Source: CALJFL01 sp963669435
GTDB taxonomy: Bacteria; Pseudomonadota; Gammaproteobacteria; Pseudomonadales; Halieaceae
Assembly: GCA_963669435.1 (NCBI GenBank)
Contig: OY770025.1
Location: forward strand, 3,720,001-3,784,000
Reading direction: 5' to 3'
DNA length: 64,000 nucleotides
The position numbers were made by a program, and so were the translations under genes. Shown here piece after piece: positions 1 to 9,481 of the stretch; within the stretch, counting starts at the first letter, position 1, and each line of letters opens with the position of its first letter. The notes under the pieces are model-generated. The model was not told the DNA's origin and searched no databases. It saw only the letters and a program-made list of their open reading frames with translations.

Positions 1-1
1 G

Positions 2-3000
2 CGGGTCTTCCTCACCGGTACCCAGGCGTTAGTGCGTTTGCCGATGGTGCAACGTGCCCTCGATGCGCAGCGCGGATTGAACACCGCCGGGTTTGTCTCC
101 GGTTACCGGGGATCACCGCTGGGGGGTTACGACCAGGAGATGTGGCGGGCCAGAACCCAGATGGCTGAACATGGCATCGATTTCATGCCCGCTATCAACG
201 AAGACCTGGCGGCCACCGCCGTGCTGGGTACCCAGCAGGTTGAGAGCGCAGCAGAACGCGAGGTCGATGGTGTATTTTCAATCTGGTATGGCAAAGGTCC
301 GGGCGTCGACCGGGCGGGTGATGCGCTCAAGCACGGCAATGCCTACGGTAGCTCGCCGACCGGTGGGGTGCTGGTGATTGCCGGTGATGACCACGGCTGC
401 GTATCCTCCAGTATGTCGCACCAGTCCGATGTCGCCTTTATGAGTTTCTTCATGCCGACGCTGAATCCTGCATCGGTCTCTGAGTACATGGAATTCGGAC
501 TTTACGGCTTTGCCATGTCGCGCTACTCGGGTTGCTGGGTGGGATTCAAGGCGGTGTCGGAGACAGTGGAAAGTGCGGCTTCGGTTGACCTCGATGTCGC
601 ACCGGAATATCAGGTGCCCGAAGACTACCAGGCATCTGAAGTCGGCTTACACTATCGTTGGCCAGACCTGCCCGGCCCGCAGATTGAGGCGCGCATGGTG
701 GAAAAGCTCGATGCGGTGCGCGCCTTTGCGCGCGCAAACCCGATTGATAAGCGTATCTACAACATTAGCAATGCGCGCTTCGGCATTATCACTACCGGCA
801 AGGGGCACCTGGATCTTATGGAAGCCTTGCGCATGCTCGGTATCGACGAGCAGCGCGCCCGGGAGATTGGCATCGATGTTTATAAAGTCGGCATGGTGTG
901 GCCGCTGGAGACCGAGGGCGCGCGTGCTTTCCTGCGGGGCAAGGAAGAAGTATTGGTGGTTGAAGAAAAGCGCGGCATTATCGAGAGCGAGTTGAAAGAG
1001 AACCTCTACGATTACCAGAGCGACAAGCCCAGTCGCATGGTGGGCAAGTACGACGAGGAGGGCAATACCCTGATTCCCTGGTCGGGAGAACTCAGTCCTA
1101 CCCTGTTAGCTCCGATTGTTGCAGCGCGCATCACCCATGAATTTCCCGAATTGAATTTTGACGCCGAACTGGCCGAGATTGCCGCGACCCGCGTCGAAGT
1201 TCCGGTACCGACAGACGTGAAACGCACCCCTTACTTCTGTGCCGGTTGTCCTCACAATACTTCGACCAAAGTACCCGAAGGCAGCAAGGCCCTGGCGGGA
1301 ATTGGTTGTCACTTTATGGCGTCCTGGATGGATCGCGATACCGAGTCGCTGATACAGATGGGGGGTGAAGGTGTGAACTGGGTCGGTAAATCCAGATTCC
1401 TCGGCAAACCGCATATATTCCAGAACCTGGGGGAGGGCACCTACTTCCATTCGGGCTACATGGCGATTCGCCAGGCGGTGGCTGCGGATACCAACATCAC
1501 CTACAAGATACTGTTCAATGACGCGGTCGCCATGACCGGCGGGCAGCCGGTAGACGGGACCATTACCGTGGACGCCATTGCCAACCAGGTGCGGGCCGAG
1601 GGAGTCAGTCGCATCGCGATTGTCAGCGATGAGCCGGAAAAATACGGTGACCGCGGCTCGTTTCCGGGTGGCGCCAGCTTTCACCATCGCGATGAGATGG
1701 ACGCGTTGCAGCGTGAGTTGCGCGAGGTGCCGGGCGTGAGCGTATTGATCTACGACCAGGCTTGTGCCGCAGAAAAACGCCGGCGTCGCAAACGCGGCAG
1801 TTATCCTGACCCGGCCCGGCGCATGTTTATCAACGATGCGGTCTGTGAAGGATGTGGCGACTGCTCCGTGCAATCGAATTGTCTGTCGATTTATCCCGTT
1901 GATACGGCGTTGGGTCGCAAGCGCAAGATCGACCAGTCGTCCTGCAATAAGGATTACTCTTGTGTGAAAGGTTTTTGTCCCAGTTTTGTCACGGTTGAAG
2001 GTGGCGAGTTGGCCCGTCGCCAGGCGGCTGAACCCGGCCCGGATTTTGCGGAACGTTTACAGGCGTTGGAACAGCCCGCGTATTCCGGCCTGGAGGTGAG
2101 TTACGACCTTTTGGTTGCAGGCGTGGGTGGAACCGGCGTGGTGACGGTGGGTGCGCTTATCACCATGGCCGCGCACCTGGAGGGCAAGGGCGCCTCGGTG
2201 CTGGACTTTACCGGCTTTGCGCAAAAAGGCGGTGCGGTGATTAGCCACATTCGCCTGGGGCGATCCCCAGCCGAACTGAACCAGGTGCGCATCGCCGACG
2301 GTCGCGCAGATGCCGTGGTCGCCTGTGATGTTGTTGTGGGTACCGACCCGCGGACAGTGAAGGTACTGGCGAAGGACCGAACGCGGGTGTTGGTGAATCA
2401 TACCGAGGTACCCAGCGGCCAGTTTGTGCAAAATCGTAATGCGGACATTCGCATGGACGAACGACTGCGCGCGATCGGTGCAGCGGTAGGGCAGGACAAT
2501 CTCAGTGTCGTGGAAGCGAATGCCCTGATGGAACAACTGATGGGGCACACGGTGTACTCCAACGTGTTTATGCTGGGCCATGCCTGGCAGCAGGGTTTGA
2601 TACCGGTATCGGAGCACGCACTGCTGCGCGCCATTGAAATCAATGGTGTGAACATCGAAGAAAACAAACGCGCGTTCAACTGGGGCCGTATTGCTGCCCA
2701 GGACCTGGAATACGTGACTGCGTGCGCGAAGGTTCCCGAGCCGGTGTTGGTTGAGAAAACACTGTCCGAACTGGTGGCACATCGTGCGGCGCTATTGATT
2801 GATTACCAGGACCAGGTTTACGCGGACAACTATCGGGATTTCGTATCACGTGTTGAGCAGGCAGAGCAATCGCTGGGCGACCCGGAGCAACCACTAACGC
2901 GTGCGGTCGCAACTTACCTGTACAAGCTGATGGCTTACAAGGACGAGTACGAGGTCGCGCGGCTGTACAGCAACGGCGAATTCCTGCGCAAACTGGAGCA

Positions 3001-3424
3001 AACATTCAGCGGCGATTACACCCTGACTTTTAATCTGGCGCCGCCGATTTTTAATCGTGGTTTGGATGAGCAGGGGCGCCCGCGAAAAACACAGTTTGGT
3101 CCGTGGATGTTGCGTGCTTTTGGCCTGCTGGCGAAGGCAAAGTTCCTTCGTGGTACCGCCTTTGATCCTTTTGGGCGCCTTGCCGACAGGCGTGAAGAGC
3201 GCGCACTGATTGTGGAATACCGCGAAATGGTAGAGTCCCTGCTGGAGGGGCTGAGCGCTGAAAATCTGCCGGCCGCCGTTGCCTGCGCAGAGCTGCCGGA
3301 CCAGGTGCGTGGTTACGGCCCGGTTAAGTCAGAGGCCGTTGCAGTTTTCAGGCAGAACAAAGCCGGCGCACTACACCGCTTCCACAATCCCGCTTCAGCG
3401 GTGCAGATCCAGGAGGTTGCTTGA
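2..3424 (+). CDS. Indolepyruvate:ferredoxin oxidoreductase, fused subunits (5' end outside window)
   Basis: Thiamine-diphosphate enzyme that oxidatively decarboxylates aryl pyruvates (from Trp, Phe, Tyr) to aryl-acetyl-CoA with ferredoxin as acceptor. The frame is open from base 2 and reads RVFLTGTQALVRLPM, typical of the family N-terminus, so the true start lies left of the window; the GTG at 32 is internal. Order: pyruvate-binding/TPP alpha part (SGYRGSPLGGYD near the start, CAGCPHNTS in the middle, then a GGEGVNW TPP-region motif), a ferredoxin-like stretch with CEGCGDC and CNKDYSC cysteines, and a C-terminal gamma domain beginning VAGVGGTGVVTVG. The length of over 1100 residues fits the single-chain proteobacterial type, not the archaeal two-subunit enzyme. 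It probably serves aromatic amino-acid catabolism. Family assignment is secure; substrate preference is inferred. Confidence 0.93.
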   Translation, partial: RVFLTGTQALVRLPMVQRALDAQRGLNTAGFVSGYRGSPLGGYDQEMWRARTQMAEHGIDFMPAINEDLAATAVLGTQQVESAAEREVDGVFSIWYGKGPGVDRAGDALKHGNAYGSSPTGGVLVIAGDDHGCVSSSMSHQSDVAFMSFFMPTLNPASVSEYMEFGLYGFAMSRYSGCWVGFKAVSETVESAASVDLDVAPEYQVPEDYQASEVGLHYRWPDLPGPQIEARMVEKLDAVRAFARANPIDKRIYNISNARFGIITTGKGHLDLMEALRMLGIDEQRAREIGIDVYKVGMVWPLETEGARAFLRGKEEVLVVEEKRGIIESELKENLYDYQSDKPSRMVGKYDEEGNTLIPWSGELSPTLLAPIVAARITHEFPELNFDAELAEIAATRVEVPVPTDVKRTPYFCAGCPHNTSTKVPEGSKALAGIGCHFMASWMDRDTESLIQMGGEGVNWVGKSRFLGKPHIFQNLGEGTYFHSGYMAIRQAVAADTNITYKILFNDAVAMTGGQPVDGTITVDAIANQVRAEGVSRIAIVSDEPEKYGDRGSFPGGASFHHRDEMDALQRELREVPGVSVLIYDQACAAEKRRRRKRGSYPDPARRMFINDAVCEGCGDCSVQSNCLSIYPVDTALGRKRKIDQSSCNKDYSCVKGFCPSFVTVEGGELARRQAAEPGPDFAERLQALEQPAYSGLEVSYDLLVAGVGGTGVVTVGALITMAAHLEGKGASVLDFTGFAQKGGAVISHIRLGRSPAELNQVRIADGRADAVVACDVVVGTDPRTVKVLAKDRTRVLVNHTEVPSGQFVQNRNADIRMDERLRAIGAAVGQDNLSVVEANALMEQLMGHTVYSNVFMLGHAWQQGLIPVSEHALLRAIEINGVNIEENKRAFNWGRIAAQDLEYVTACAKVPEPVLVEKTLSELVAHRAALLIDYQDQVYADNYRDFVSRVEQAEQSLGDPEQPLTRAVATYLYKLMAYKDEYEVARLYSNGEFLRKLEQTFSGDYTLTFNLAPPIFNRGLDEQGRPRKTQFGPWMLRAFGLLAKAKFLRGTAFDPFGRLADRREERALIVEYREMVESLLEGLSAENLPAAVACAELPDQVRGYGPVKSEAVAVFRQNKAGALHRFHNPASAVQIQEVA

Positions 3425-3624
3425 TCGGGGCATGCCCGAAATTGGTAATATTTTACTCTTAAACTATTCCGCTTTACAGTAGTCACAGAAACAGCACATA
3501 CTTTTTCGACACCTGCTTACTGCAGGTGGCGACTGAGTTCGTGTTTCGGAGCACTACCAGAACGACAAGAACAAACGACAACAAAAAAGCGACACCAACG
3601 CCCAGCGTGAGGAGTAAAAGCCCA

Positions 3625-6084
3625 ATGATCAAGCAGCCCAGTTTCTCCCGTAAAACCCCACTTGCCGTCGCCGTATTGGCACTTGCCAGCGGCATGTCTC
3701 AACCCACCACTGCGCAGAACAGCGTTCTGGAAGAAATCGTGGTCACCGCGCAAAAACGTGAACAGAACCTCCAGGAAGTAGGTATTGCTGTATCGGCGTT
3801 TACCGGTGAGCAGTTGCGCGCTTTTAACGTGCAACAGAGTTTTGACGTTGCGACCTTTACACCCGGCGTCCACATCAGCGGCAACCTCGCCGGACAAAAT
3901 ACCCAGTTTTCCATTCGCGGGGTCACCCAGAATGATTTTAACGATGTCATCGAGTCCCCCAACGCGGTGTACCTGGATGAGGGTTATATCGCAATCGCCC
4001 AGGCCCAGACCTTCGCCGTGTTTGATGTTGAGCGCGTGGAAATCCTGAAGGGCCCACAGGGCACACTGTTTGGCCGCAACGCCACCGGCGGTCTGGTGCA
4101 TTACATCTCCAACAAGCCGAGCTTTGACGAGTCAACGGGTTATCTCGATCTGACCCTGGGCCAGTTCGATGTCGATAATGATGCCAACCGCTACACCATT
4201 GAAGGTGCCTGGGGTGGACCGTTGAGCGATGCTGTCGCGGTGCGCGGTGCCTTCCGTTACAACAAGCAGGATGCCTACCTGGAAAACCTTTACCCGGAGC
4301 AGGCCCCGGATTTCTTTGTCGGCAATACGCCGCCCGGCAGTGACGCCGGCAAGGATCTGGGTGACGACGATACTATCGCCGCACGTACTGCAATGACCTT
4401 CCGGGCTACTGACAATCTCGACATCACCCTGTCGGCGAATTATGCCGACTCGGAAGTGAGCACCGGCCCCTACCAGTCCAAGTCGACCATCGGCATCGTG
4501 GAAAACGGTGAATTGATCAACGTCATCGATACGCCAGCCGGAGAAACTCGTCTGACTATTGATACCGCAGGTGGTGATGCGGGTGCTGACGCGATTGACG
4601 GCGATGAGTTGTTGCCTGGCGCGGATATCGGCCTGGACAATGGCCGTCTTGCTCCCGGCGGTGACTTCTTTGGCTACATCGACAGCGACGGCGATGACTT
4701 CCAGTTTTCCAGTGATTTCGCCTTTGATGACCAGGGTTCCACGGAAACCTGGGGCCTGAATGCCCGGGTAGAGTGGGAGTTGGCCAGTGGCACCAAGATG
4801 ACCTCGGTCACCGACTTCAAGGACTACGAGAAGTTGTTGTTTATCGACGTGGACTCCGCACCGGTGAATCAGTTGGCCAACTACGCGGGGGTGGATGCCA
4901 CCAGTTTTACCCAGGAAATTCGTTTCAATGGTGAGACCGATAATGCCCGTTGGGTTGCCGGTGTTTTTTACCTGAATATTGATACGGATTCTGACAACGG
5001 CCTGAAGGCACCGGCCAATAGTATTCTGGGTACCTTCGCGTTTCCGCTGGACGTTGGTGTGGTTGCATCACTGGAGACCGATTCCTACAGTCTGTTCGGC
5101 CAGTATGAATATGACCTGACCGATCGCCTGACCGCGATCGCCGGCCTGCGCCTGATCCGCGAAGAGAAAGATTTTGATGTGGGCATCGGGTTTTTCCCGT
5201 CCTCGGGCAATAACACGGTAAACAGCGGGGACTTTATTCCCAACTTTACCGGCGCGGGTGACCCGTTCTTCTTTGACGATGATACCTCCGACGACCTGTG
5301 GGCCGGTAAATTGCAATTGGACTACCAGGCCACTGAAGACCTGTTGATTTACGGCGGCATCAATCGTGGGGTGAAAGCAGGTAGCTTTAATGCGCCCTTG
5401 CTCGGCTCTTACCTCGGCTCCGGTGGAGATGCGAGCCTGCCTTACGATGAGGAAGAGTTGCTGGCCTATGAAGTCGGCTTCAAGTCGACCCTTGGCGATG
5501 GCATTGGGCGGCTTAACGGTGCCTTCTACTACTACGATTACACCGACTACCAGGCCTTCCTGTTTGTCGGTGTGGGTGGTGTCGTCATTAACGCCGACGC
5601 TGAGTCTTACGGCGCAGAGTTGGAGTTACAGCTCACGCCAGCCGCTGGCCTGGACCTGATCTTCAGTGGTTCCTGGCTGGACTCCGAAGTGAAAGACCTG
5701 CCCCTGCGCAGCGGTTCGCCGCTGCCGCCGGTGGATGTGCAGCCGACCTATGCGCCTGAGGTCCAGTTGATGGCGGTGGCACGCTACACCTGGGATGGCC
5801 TGGGCGGTATTATGACGGTGCAGGCCGATGCCAGTTATTCCAGCGATTACTATTACAACCTGCGAAACTTCGATGCCGATGAGTTCGAGGAATATACGCT
5901 ATCCAATGCCTTGATCAGCTGGCAGTCCCAGGACGGTACCTGGACCCTGACTGGCGCGGTGCGCAACCTGACCGACGAACGCGCCGGCATCCAGGGCTTT
6001 GACCTGGCCACCCTGTGCGGGTGTAACGAGGTGTCCTACCGCGCGCCGAGGGAGTATACCGTTGGCCTGCGTATGGACTTCTAG
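3625..6084 (+). CDS. TonB-dependent outer-membrane receptor
   Basis: Outer-membrane beta-barrel for energised uptake of an unknown ligand. I chose the ATG at 3625 because a GAGGAG-type ribosome site sits about 10 bases upstream and it opens a proper signal peptide (MIKQPSFSRKTPLAVAVLAL...TAQ). Translation can be extended upstream to 3526 but that adds a non-signal-like Thr/Arg-rich tail. After the signal come a TonB-box-like segment EEIVVTAQKRE, a plug domain (SIRGVTQND, ILKGPQGTLFGRNATGG) and a barrel ending in the aromatic C-terminus YTVGLRMDF. About 819 residues, normal for the family. The plug resembles receptors common in sphingomonads and marine gammaproteobacteria. The substrate cannot be read from sequence; it stands alone, about 200 bp after the oxidoreductase. 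Confidence 0.93.
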   Translation: MIKQPSFSRKTPLAVAVLALASGMSQPTTAQNSVLEEIVVTAQKREQNLQEVGIAVSAFTGEQLRAFNVQQSFDVATFTPGVHISGNLAGQNTQFSIRGVTQNDFNDVIESPNAVYLDEGYIAIAQAQTFAVFDVERVEILKGPQGTLFGRNATGGLVHYISNKPSFDESTGYLDLTLGQFDVDNDANRYTIEGAWGGPLSDAVAVRGAFRYNKQDAYLENLYPEQAPDFFVGNTPPGSDAGKDLGDDDTIAARTAMTFRATDNLDITLSANYADSEVSTGPYQSKSTIGIVENGELINVIDTPAGETRLTIDTAGGDAGADAIDGDELLPGADIGLDNGRLAPGGDFFGYIDSDGDDFQFSSDFAFDDQGSTETWGLNARVEWELASGTKMTSVTDFKDYEKLLFIDVDSAPVNQLANYAGVDATSFTQEIRFNGETDNARWVAGVFYLNIDTDSDNGLKAPANSILGTFAFPLDVGVVASLETDSYSLFGQYEYDLTDRLTAIAGLRLIREEKDFDVGIGFFPSSGNNTVNSGDFIPNFTGAGDPFFFDDDTSDDLWAGKLQLDYQATEDLLIYGGINRGVKAGSFNAPLLGSYLGSGGDASLPYDEEELLAYEVGFKSTLGDGIGRLNGAFYYYDYTDYQAFLFVGVGGVVINADAESYGAELELQLTPAAGLDLIFSGSWLDSEVKDLPLRSGSPLPPVDVQPTYAPEVQLMAVARYTWDGLGGIMTVQADASYSSDYYYNLRNFDADEFEEYTLSNALISWQSQDGTWTLTGAVRNLTDERAGIQGFDLATLCGCNEVSYRAPREYTVGLRMDF

Positions 6085-6261
6085 CACACCGCAGACACGT
6101 CTCAGCAAGGTTCGTCATAATCAGCGTACCCTGATTGTGGTGGGCCTTGTAGCATCAGCTTCCAGCTTCTGTTAACGTCACTGTCCGCGCGGAAGATTAC
6201 GCCCTGGGCTTTGTCTGCCGGTGCGTTATCAACTCTGACAATTTAGGGAACTGGGGAAGCT

Positions 6262-6663
6262 ATGAATAAAACACTTAATACTATGCTGATGACCTTTGTG
6301 GCCGTGTTCGCACTGGGTTTGACCGCCTGCAGCAGTGAAGAAGCTGCGCAGAATATGGAGTCCATCCAGGAGACCGTGGAAAGTGCTGCGGAGGCAACGG
6401 GTGATGCGATGTCGGATGCCGCCGATGCCGCTGGCGAAATGGCCAGTGACGCGGGTGATGCGATGGCCGATGCCGCCGATGCCACGGTAGAGATGGCAGA
6501 AGACGCCGCTGAGGCCGTAGGTGACGCCGCCTCAGACGCCGCAGATGCTGCGGGTGAGATGGCCGATGCTGCCGGTGAGATGGCCAGTGATGCCGCGGGC
6601 GATGCCGAGGATGCCGCCGCTGATATGGAAAAAGAGGCGAAAAGCCTTAGTCTCGGCGAGTAA
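6262..6663 (+). CDS. Small alanine/acidic repeat lipoprotein, function unknown
   Basis: 133 residues. A signal peptide ends in a lipobox LTAC with Cys23 as the lipidated residue, so it is probably membrane-anchored and faces the periplasm. From residue 47 there is a tandem 18-residue repeat, GDAMSDAADAAGEMASDA then GDAMADAADATVEMAEDA, followed by two degenerate copies, encoded by 54-bp DNA repeats at 6400-6453 and 6454-6507. The composition (Ala, Asp, Glu, Met, almost no aromatic residues) predicts one long amphipathic acidic helix, reminiscent of LEA-like or Lpp-like helical proteins. Ribosome site GGGGAAG lies just before the ATG. Monocistronic, with a strong hairpin after the stop. I do not recognise a named family. 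Confidence 0.75.
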   Translation: MNKTLNTMLMTFVAVFALGLTACSSEEAAQNMESIQETVESAAEATGDAMSDAADAAGEMASDAGDAMADAADATVEMAEDAAEAVGDAASDAADAAGEMADAAGEMASDAAGDAEDAAADMEKEAKSLSLGE

Positions 6664-6674
6664 TCGCCCCAGGC

Positions 6675-6701
6675 TCCCGCGGCCCGTTGGTAGCCGCGGG
6701 A
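6675..6701 (+). terminator. Hairpin after lipoprotein gene, possible terminator
   Basis: TCCCGCGGC at 6675-6683 pairs perfectly with GCCGCGGGA at 6693-6701 (9-bp GC-rich stem, 9-base loop), beginning 12 bases after the stop codon. The tract that follows is only weakly T-rich, so intrinsic termination is plausible but not certain. Confidence 0.5.
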
Positions 6702-6835
6702 CAGCTTAAACTTTCCAGCCCCAACGGGGTCCAACGTGTAGGTGCGGTCAAGGGAGCTGTCCGCTTGGCTGTTTGCGTGCCCGCTTATCGGAAATTAGTG
6801 GTTGCAAACTTACTTTTGTGAGACAGTAGGCTTCC

Positions 6836-8041
6836 ATGAATGATAAACGTTTATTGTTCGTGACCCCGCAATTGCCGCAGGCCATTGAAGACTCTCCCGA
6901 CAATGGCAGCTGGCAAGTCCTCTCTCTGCTCGCCGAAGAATACGATGTTTCACTGGCCTGTCCCCTTGCTTCAGAGGACGAGCAGGAAGCTGCACAAGTG
7001 CTATGTGAGCATATGCAGATCGGCAACTGCTTACATGGCGACTTCGACCTGCAGTTAGCCCGTACTGAAGACGCCGCAAGTTTGGCTGCCACGCGTGGCG
7101 GGCGCGGGTTCAGCAGCGCGCTGCGTGATCGCATCTCGATGGTGGCCAGCGACTATGACATCGTAGTGGTTGACCACTTTGTCTCGTTTTTCTATTTGCC
7201 AGAAAATTTTTCCGGCCTGAAGGTTTACAATGCGCACGCTGCACATTTTGATCGCAGTGATAAGGGTCCTGATACTCGCGGCTTTTCCATGTCGCGGATG
7301 TTCGGTGGGGTAGAGCCCCAGTACCTGCGCAAGCGCGAGGTTCAGGCCTGTTCGCAGGTAGACCTGGTGTTCGCGCAACCGGATGACGCGGCTGCCCTGT
7401 TGGACGCGGGCGTGCCGTTTGGCAAGTTGCAGTTCTCACTGACTGGACAAGTCGCCGAGGCTGCCCCTCGTAAGCCGCAAACCTTTAATACCACCAGCAA
7501 ACAGCTCAGCTATGTCGGTTATCTCGGCGACGAGAAGAACGTCAATAGCCTGTTGTGGTTTATTCGCAATGTGTGGCCGATTGCCCTGGAACAGCACCCG
7601 GACCTGGAACTCCATCTGTTGGGTAAGGACCCCGATTTGAGGCTCCTGGCAGCTGCCATGGACTTTCCCAACATCAAGTTTCACGCCACTCCAGTGTCCT
7701 ACGACCTGACCCCGCTGGACAGCCGTATCGCCATTGATCCATTGTTGTATGAGGATCGCGCTGAGGCCAAGCTGGTCAATGCCCTGGCCCGTGGAATTCC
7801 GACCCTGACCACGCGTATGGGCACCAGCAAAAGCACCCTCAGGGACGGCGATGGTGTTTTGGCCGCCGATGGCGCCCGGCAAATGGCCAGTCAGATACAC
7901 CAGCTGCTGACCGACAAGCCGCTATGGAACAAATTGCATCGCAAAGCGCAGAACGTGCTGCGACAGCGCCTGCCCTATCACCAGACTTTTTACAGTATGC
8001 GCAGGGCGCTGGCGGGATCGCCCGCCGCTGGACTTGCCTGA
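6836..8041 (+). CDS. Glycosyltransferase, GT-B fold (family 4-like)
   Basis: 401 residues. The N-terminal half starts with the usual KRLLFVTPQLP first strand. The C-terminal half holds the donor-binding Rossmann domain: LSYVGYLGDEKNVNSLLWF, then an IAIDPLLYEDRAEAKLVNAL stretch matching the conserved Glu-rich region of GT-B retaining transferases, followed by RGIPTLTTRMGTS. This points to transfer of a nucleotide-activated sugar onto an envelope glycan, but donor and acceptor cannot be told. It is not in a polysaccharide cluster: lipA follows after 131 bp and the repeat lipoprotein precedes it, so it is probably a solitary gene. No strong ribosome site precedes the ATG. Confidence 0.8.
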   Translation: MNDKRLLFVTPQLPQAIEDSPDNGSWQVLSLLAEEYDVSLACPLASEDEQEAAQVLCEHMQIGNCLHGDFDLQLARTEDAASLAATRGGRGFSSALRDRISMVASDYDIVVVDHFVSFFYLPENFSGLKVYNAHAAHFDRSDKGPDTRGFSMSRMFGGVEPQYLRKREVQACSQVDLVFAQPDDAAALLDAGVPFGKLQFSLTGQVAEAAPRKPQTFNTTSKQLSYVGYLGDEKNVNSLLWFIRNVWPIALEQHPDLELHLLGKDPDLRLLAAAMDFPNIKFHATPVSYDLTPLDSRIAIDPLLYEDRAEAKLVNALARGIPTLTTRMGTSKSTLRDGDGVLAADGARQMASQIHQLLTDKPLWNKLHRKAQNVLRQRLPYHQTFYSMRRALAGSPAAGLA

Positions 8042-8172
8042 TCCCCTTCGCGATTATCTTCGTAGTTTAACTGAGCTTGTTTTAGCGTTATTACGCGTGG
8101 CGGGGCCCGCGTGTCCCCGGCGCAGGGATTTCGCTATACTTGCGCCTTGAATAGCAATGCCGAGCATTACCA

Positions 8173-9159
8173 GTGAGCGACGAATCGATTATCCCCGCGG
8201 TGCAGATCGTCAGTGGCGACAAGTTCGTCAATGACCGGGGTATCACCGCCATCAAGGATGGCATCAAGCACAGCAGCCAGCAGGGGGAACGTCTGCCCAA
8301 ACCCGACTGGTTGCGCATCAAGGCCAGGGGGGGCGCAACCTTTGAAAAAGTCAAAGGGATAGTCCATCAACACAACCTGGCGACAGTCTGTGAGGAAGCC
8401 AAGTGTCCGAATATGAGCGAGTGCTGGAGCGCGGGCACAGCAACCATTATGTTGATGGGCGATGTCTGCACCCGCGCCTGTCGTTTCTGCGCAGTCAATA
8501 CGGGTAACCCGCAGGGCTGGCTCGACCCACAGGAGCCGGAAAATACCGCGCGCTCGGTGGCCCTGATGGGCCTTAAATACGTGGTGCTAACTTCGGTGAA
8601 TCGCGACGATCTGCCGGATGGTGGGGCAGGGCATTACGCCGACTGTGTGCGGCGTGTGAAAGAGAGTAACCCGGACACCGGCGTAGAGGCACTGACCCCC
8701 GACTTCCTGGGCGTATTGTCAGACGTGGAAACGGTCGTTGACTCGGGCATTGAGGTGTTCGCGCAGAACGTGGAGACGGTAAAACGGCTGACCCACCCGG
8801 TGCGTGACCCACGTGCAAGCTACGAACAAACCCTTGCGGTACTGGCCCATGCCAAGGCGCACCGACCATCCGTGCTCACCAAGACCAGCTTGATGCTCGG
8901 GCTGGGCGAGACCGAAGCAGAAATTCTGGAAACCATGGACGACCTGCGGGCTGCCAGGGTGGATATATTGACCTTTGGCCAATACCTGCAACCGACTGCC
9001 AATCACTATCCCATCGATCGTTACGTAACACCGGAAGAATTTGAAACCTATCGTCAGTGGGGGCTGGAGAAGGGGTTCCTGGAGGTGGTGAGTGGCGTGT
9101 TGGTGCGCTCCAGTTACCGGGCTGAGCAGGTTTTGGAAAAAAACAACGTGGGATTGTAG
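8173..9159 (+). CDS. lipA: Lipoyl synthase
   Basis: Radical-SAM enzyme that inserts two sulfurs into octanoyl groups on lipoyl-carrier proteins (pyruvate and 2-oxoglutarate dehydrogenases, glycine cleavage H protein). 328 residues. All three signature elements are present: auxiliary-cluster cysteines 73, 78 and 84 (CEEAKCPNMSEC), radical-SAM cysteines 99, 103 and 106 (CTRACRFC), and the C-terminal RSSYRA whose serine ligates the auxiliary cluster. The start is a GTG at 8173 with a poor ribosome site; the N-terminal region is variable in this family, so the start could shift. lipB is not adjacent. A hairpin at 9248-9270 may terminate the transcript. Confidence 0.97.
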   Translation: MSDESIIPAVQIVSGDKFVNDRGITAIKDGIKHSSQQGERLPKPDWLRIKARGGATFEKVKGIVHQHNLATVCEEAKCPNMSECWSAGTATIMLMGDVCTRACRFCAVNTGNPQGWLDPQEPENTARSVALMGLKYVVLTSVNRDDLPDGGAGHYADCVRRVKESNPDTGVEALTPDFLGVLSDVETVVDSGIEVFAQNVETVKRLTHPVRDPRASYEQTLAVLAHAKAHRPSVLTKTSLMLGLGETEAEILETMDDLRAARVDILTFGQYLQPTANHYPIDRYVTPEEFETYRQWGLEKGFLEVVSGVLVRSSYRAEQVLEKNNVGL

Positions 9160-9247
9160 CGTCACAGCCGTGCTAGGCTTTGACAGCGCACGCTGCTGAT
9201 CTTCACCGCTACTGACTGCGCTATCGGTGTTCGGCCGATTGAAATGG

Positions 9248-9270
9248 GGTGGGGCATTTGCCGCCCCACC
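9248..9270. terminator. Hairpin downstream of lipA, possible bidirectional terminator
   Basis: GGTGGGGC (9248-9255) pairs perfectly with GCCCCACC (9263-9270) around a 7-base loop. It lies between lipA and the stop codon of the truncated DUF3313 copy, where a shared terminator for two convergent genes would be expected. There is no long T run on either side. Confidence 0.45.
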
Positions 9271-9275
9271 GACAT

Positions 9276-9404
9276 GATCTATTTCTTACCGTGTACCCGA
9301 TCCAGTCCATCGCGGATATTGATGGCCCAGCTGGTGAAGATACGTTGTACGTCAGCGCGGTTGGAGACGCTGTTGTTCATACCCCAGTGGCTGTTGCTGG
9401 AGCG
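9276..9404 (-). pseudogene. 3'-end fragment of DUF3313 lipoprotein gene (left copy of direct duplication)
   Basis: 129 bp matching 13861-13989 at 128 of 129 positions (difference at 9284, T versus G at 13869). On the minus strand it encodes only the last ~42 residues of the DUF3313 protein, ending RVHGKK-stop instead of RVHGKQ-stop. It has no start codon or signal peptide, so it is a remnant. Its downstream side keeps the hairpin facing lipA, suggesting it marks the ancestral 3' end of the gene before the 9405-13860 segment was inserted. Confidence 0.88.
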
Positions 9405-9414
9405 GAAAGAATGG

Positions 9415-9433
9415 GTCAGTTCTCCCATTTCCC
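9415..9433 (+). repeat. REP-like inverted repeat, left islet end, arm 1
   Basis: GTCAGTTCTCCCATTTCCC, 11 bases inside the left 129-bp duplication. Its perfect reverse complement (19 of 19) occurs at 9559-9577, and related copies occur at 13805-13821 and 13829-13845. Palindromic repeats of this kind resemble REP elements mobilised by REP-associated Y1 transposases; no such transposase is in the window. Confidence 0.7.
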
Positions 9434-9463
9434 TGTTTGCTGATACGCCTGTACTCTAACCTT

Positions 9464-9481
9464 AGCGATCTGGAGATCGCT
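9464..9481. repeat. Perfect 8-bp palindrome with 2-base centre
   Basis: AGCGATCT-GG-AGATCGCT. It lies between the two REP-like arms and upstream of the GNAT gene. It could be a hairpin or a protein-binding site; nothing in the sequence decides which. Confidence 0.4.

Noticed and set aside
1106..1873. 255-codon open frame on the minus strand inside the indolepyruvate oxidoreductase gene
   Set aside because: Antisense to a well-supported enzyme and composition typical of a mirrored frame (His/Arg/Gly-rich).
3425..3439. Palindrome TCGGGGCATGCCCGA right after the first gene, considered as a terminator
   Set aside because: Short 5-bp stem and no following T run; too weak to call.
6119..6136. AATCAG/CTGATT stem-loop after the first TonB receptor gene
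   Set aside because: 6-bp stem of mixed composition with no T tract; not convincing as a terminator.
9244..9459. Short plus-strand frames between lipA and the GNAT gene, with twins near 13823-14103
   Set aside because: They are antisense readings of the duplicated DUF3313 3' end, so their similarity reflects the DNA duplication, not a conserved peptide.
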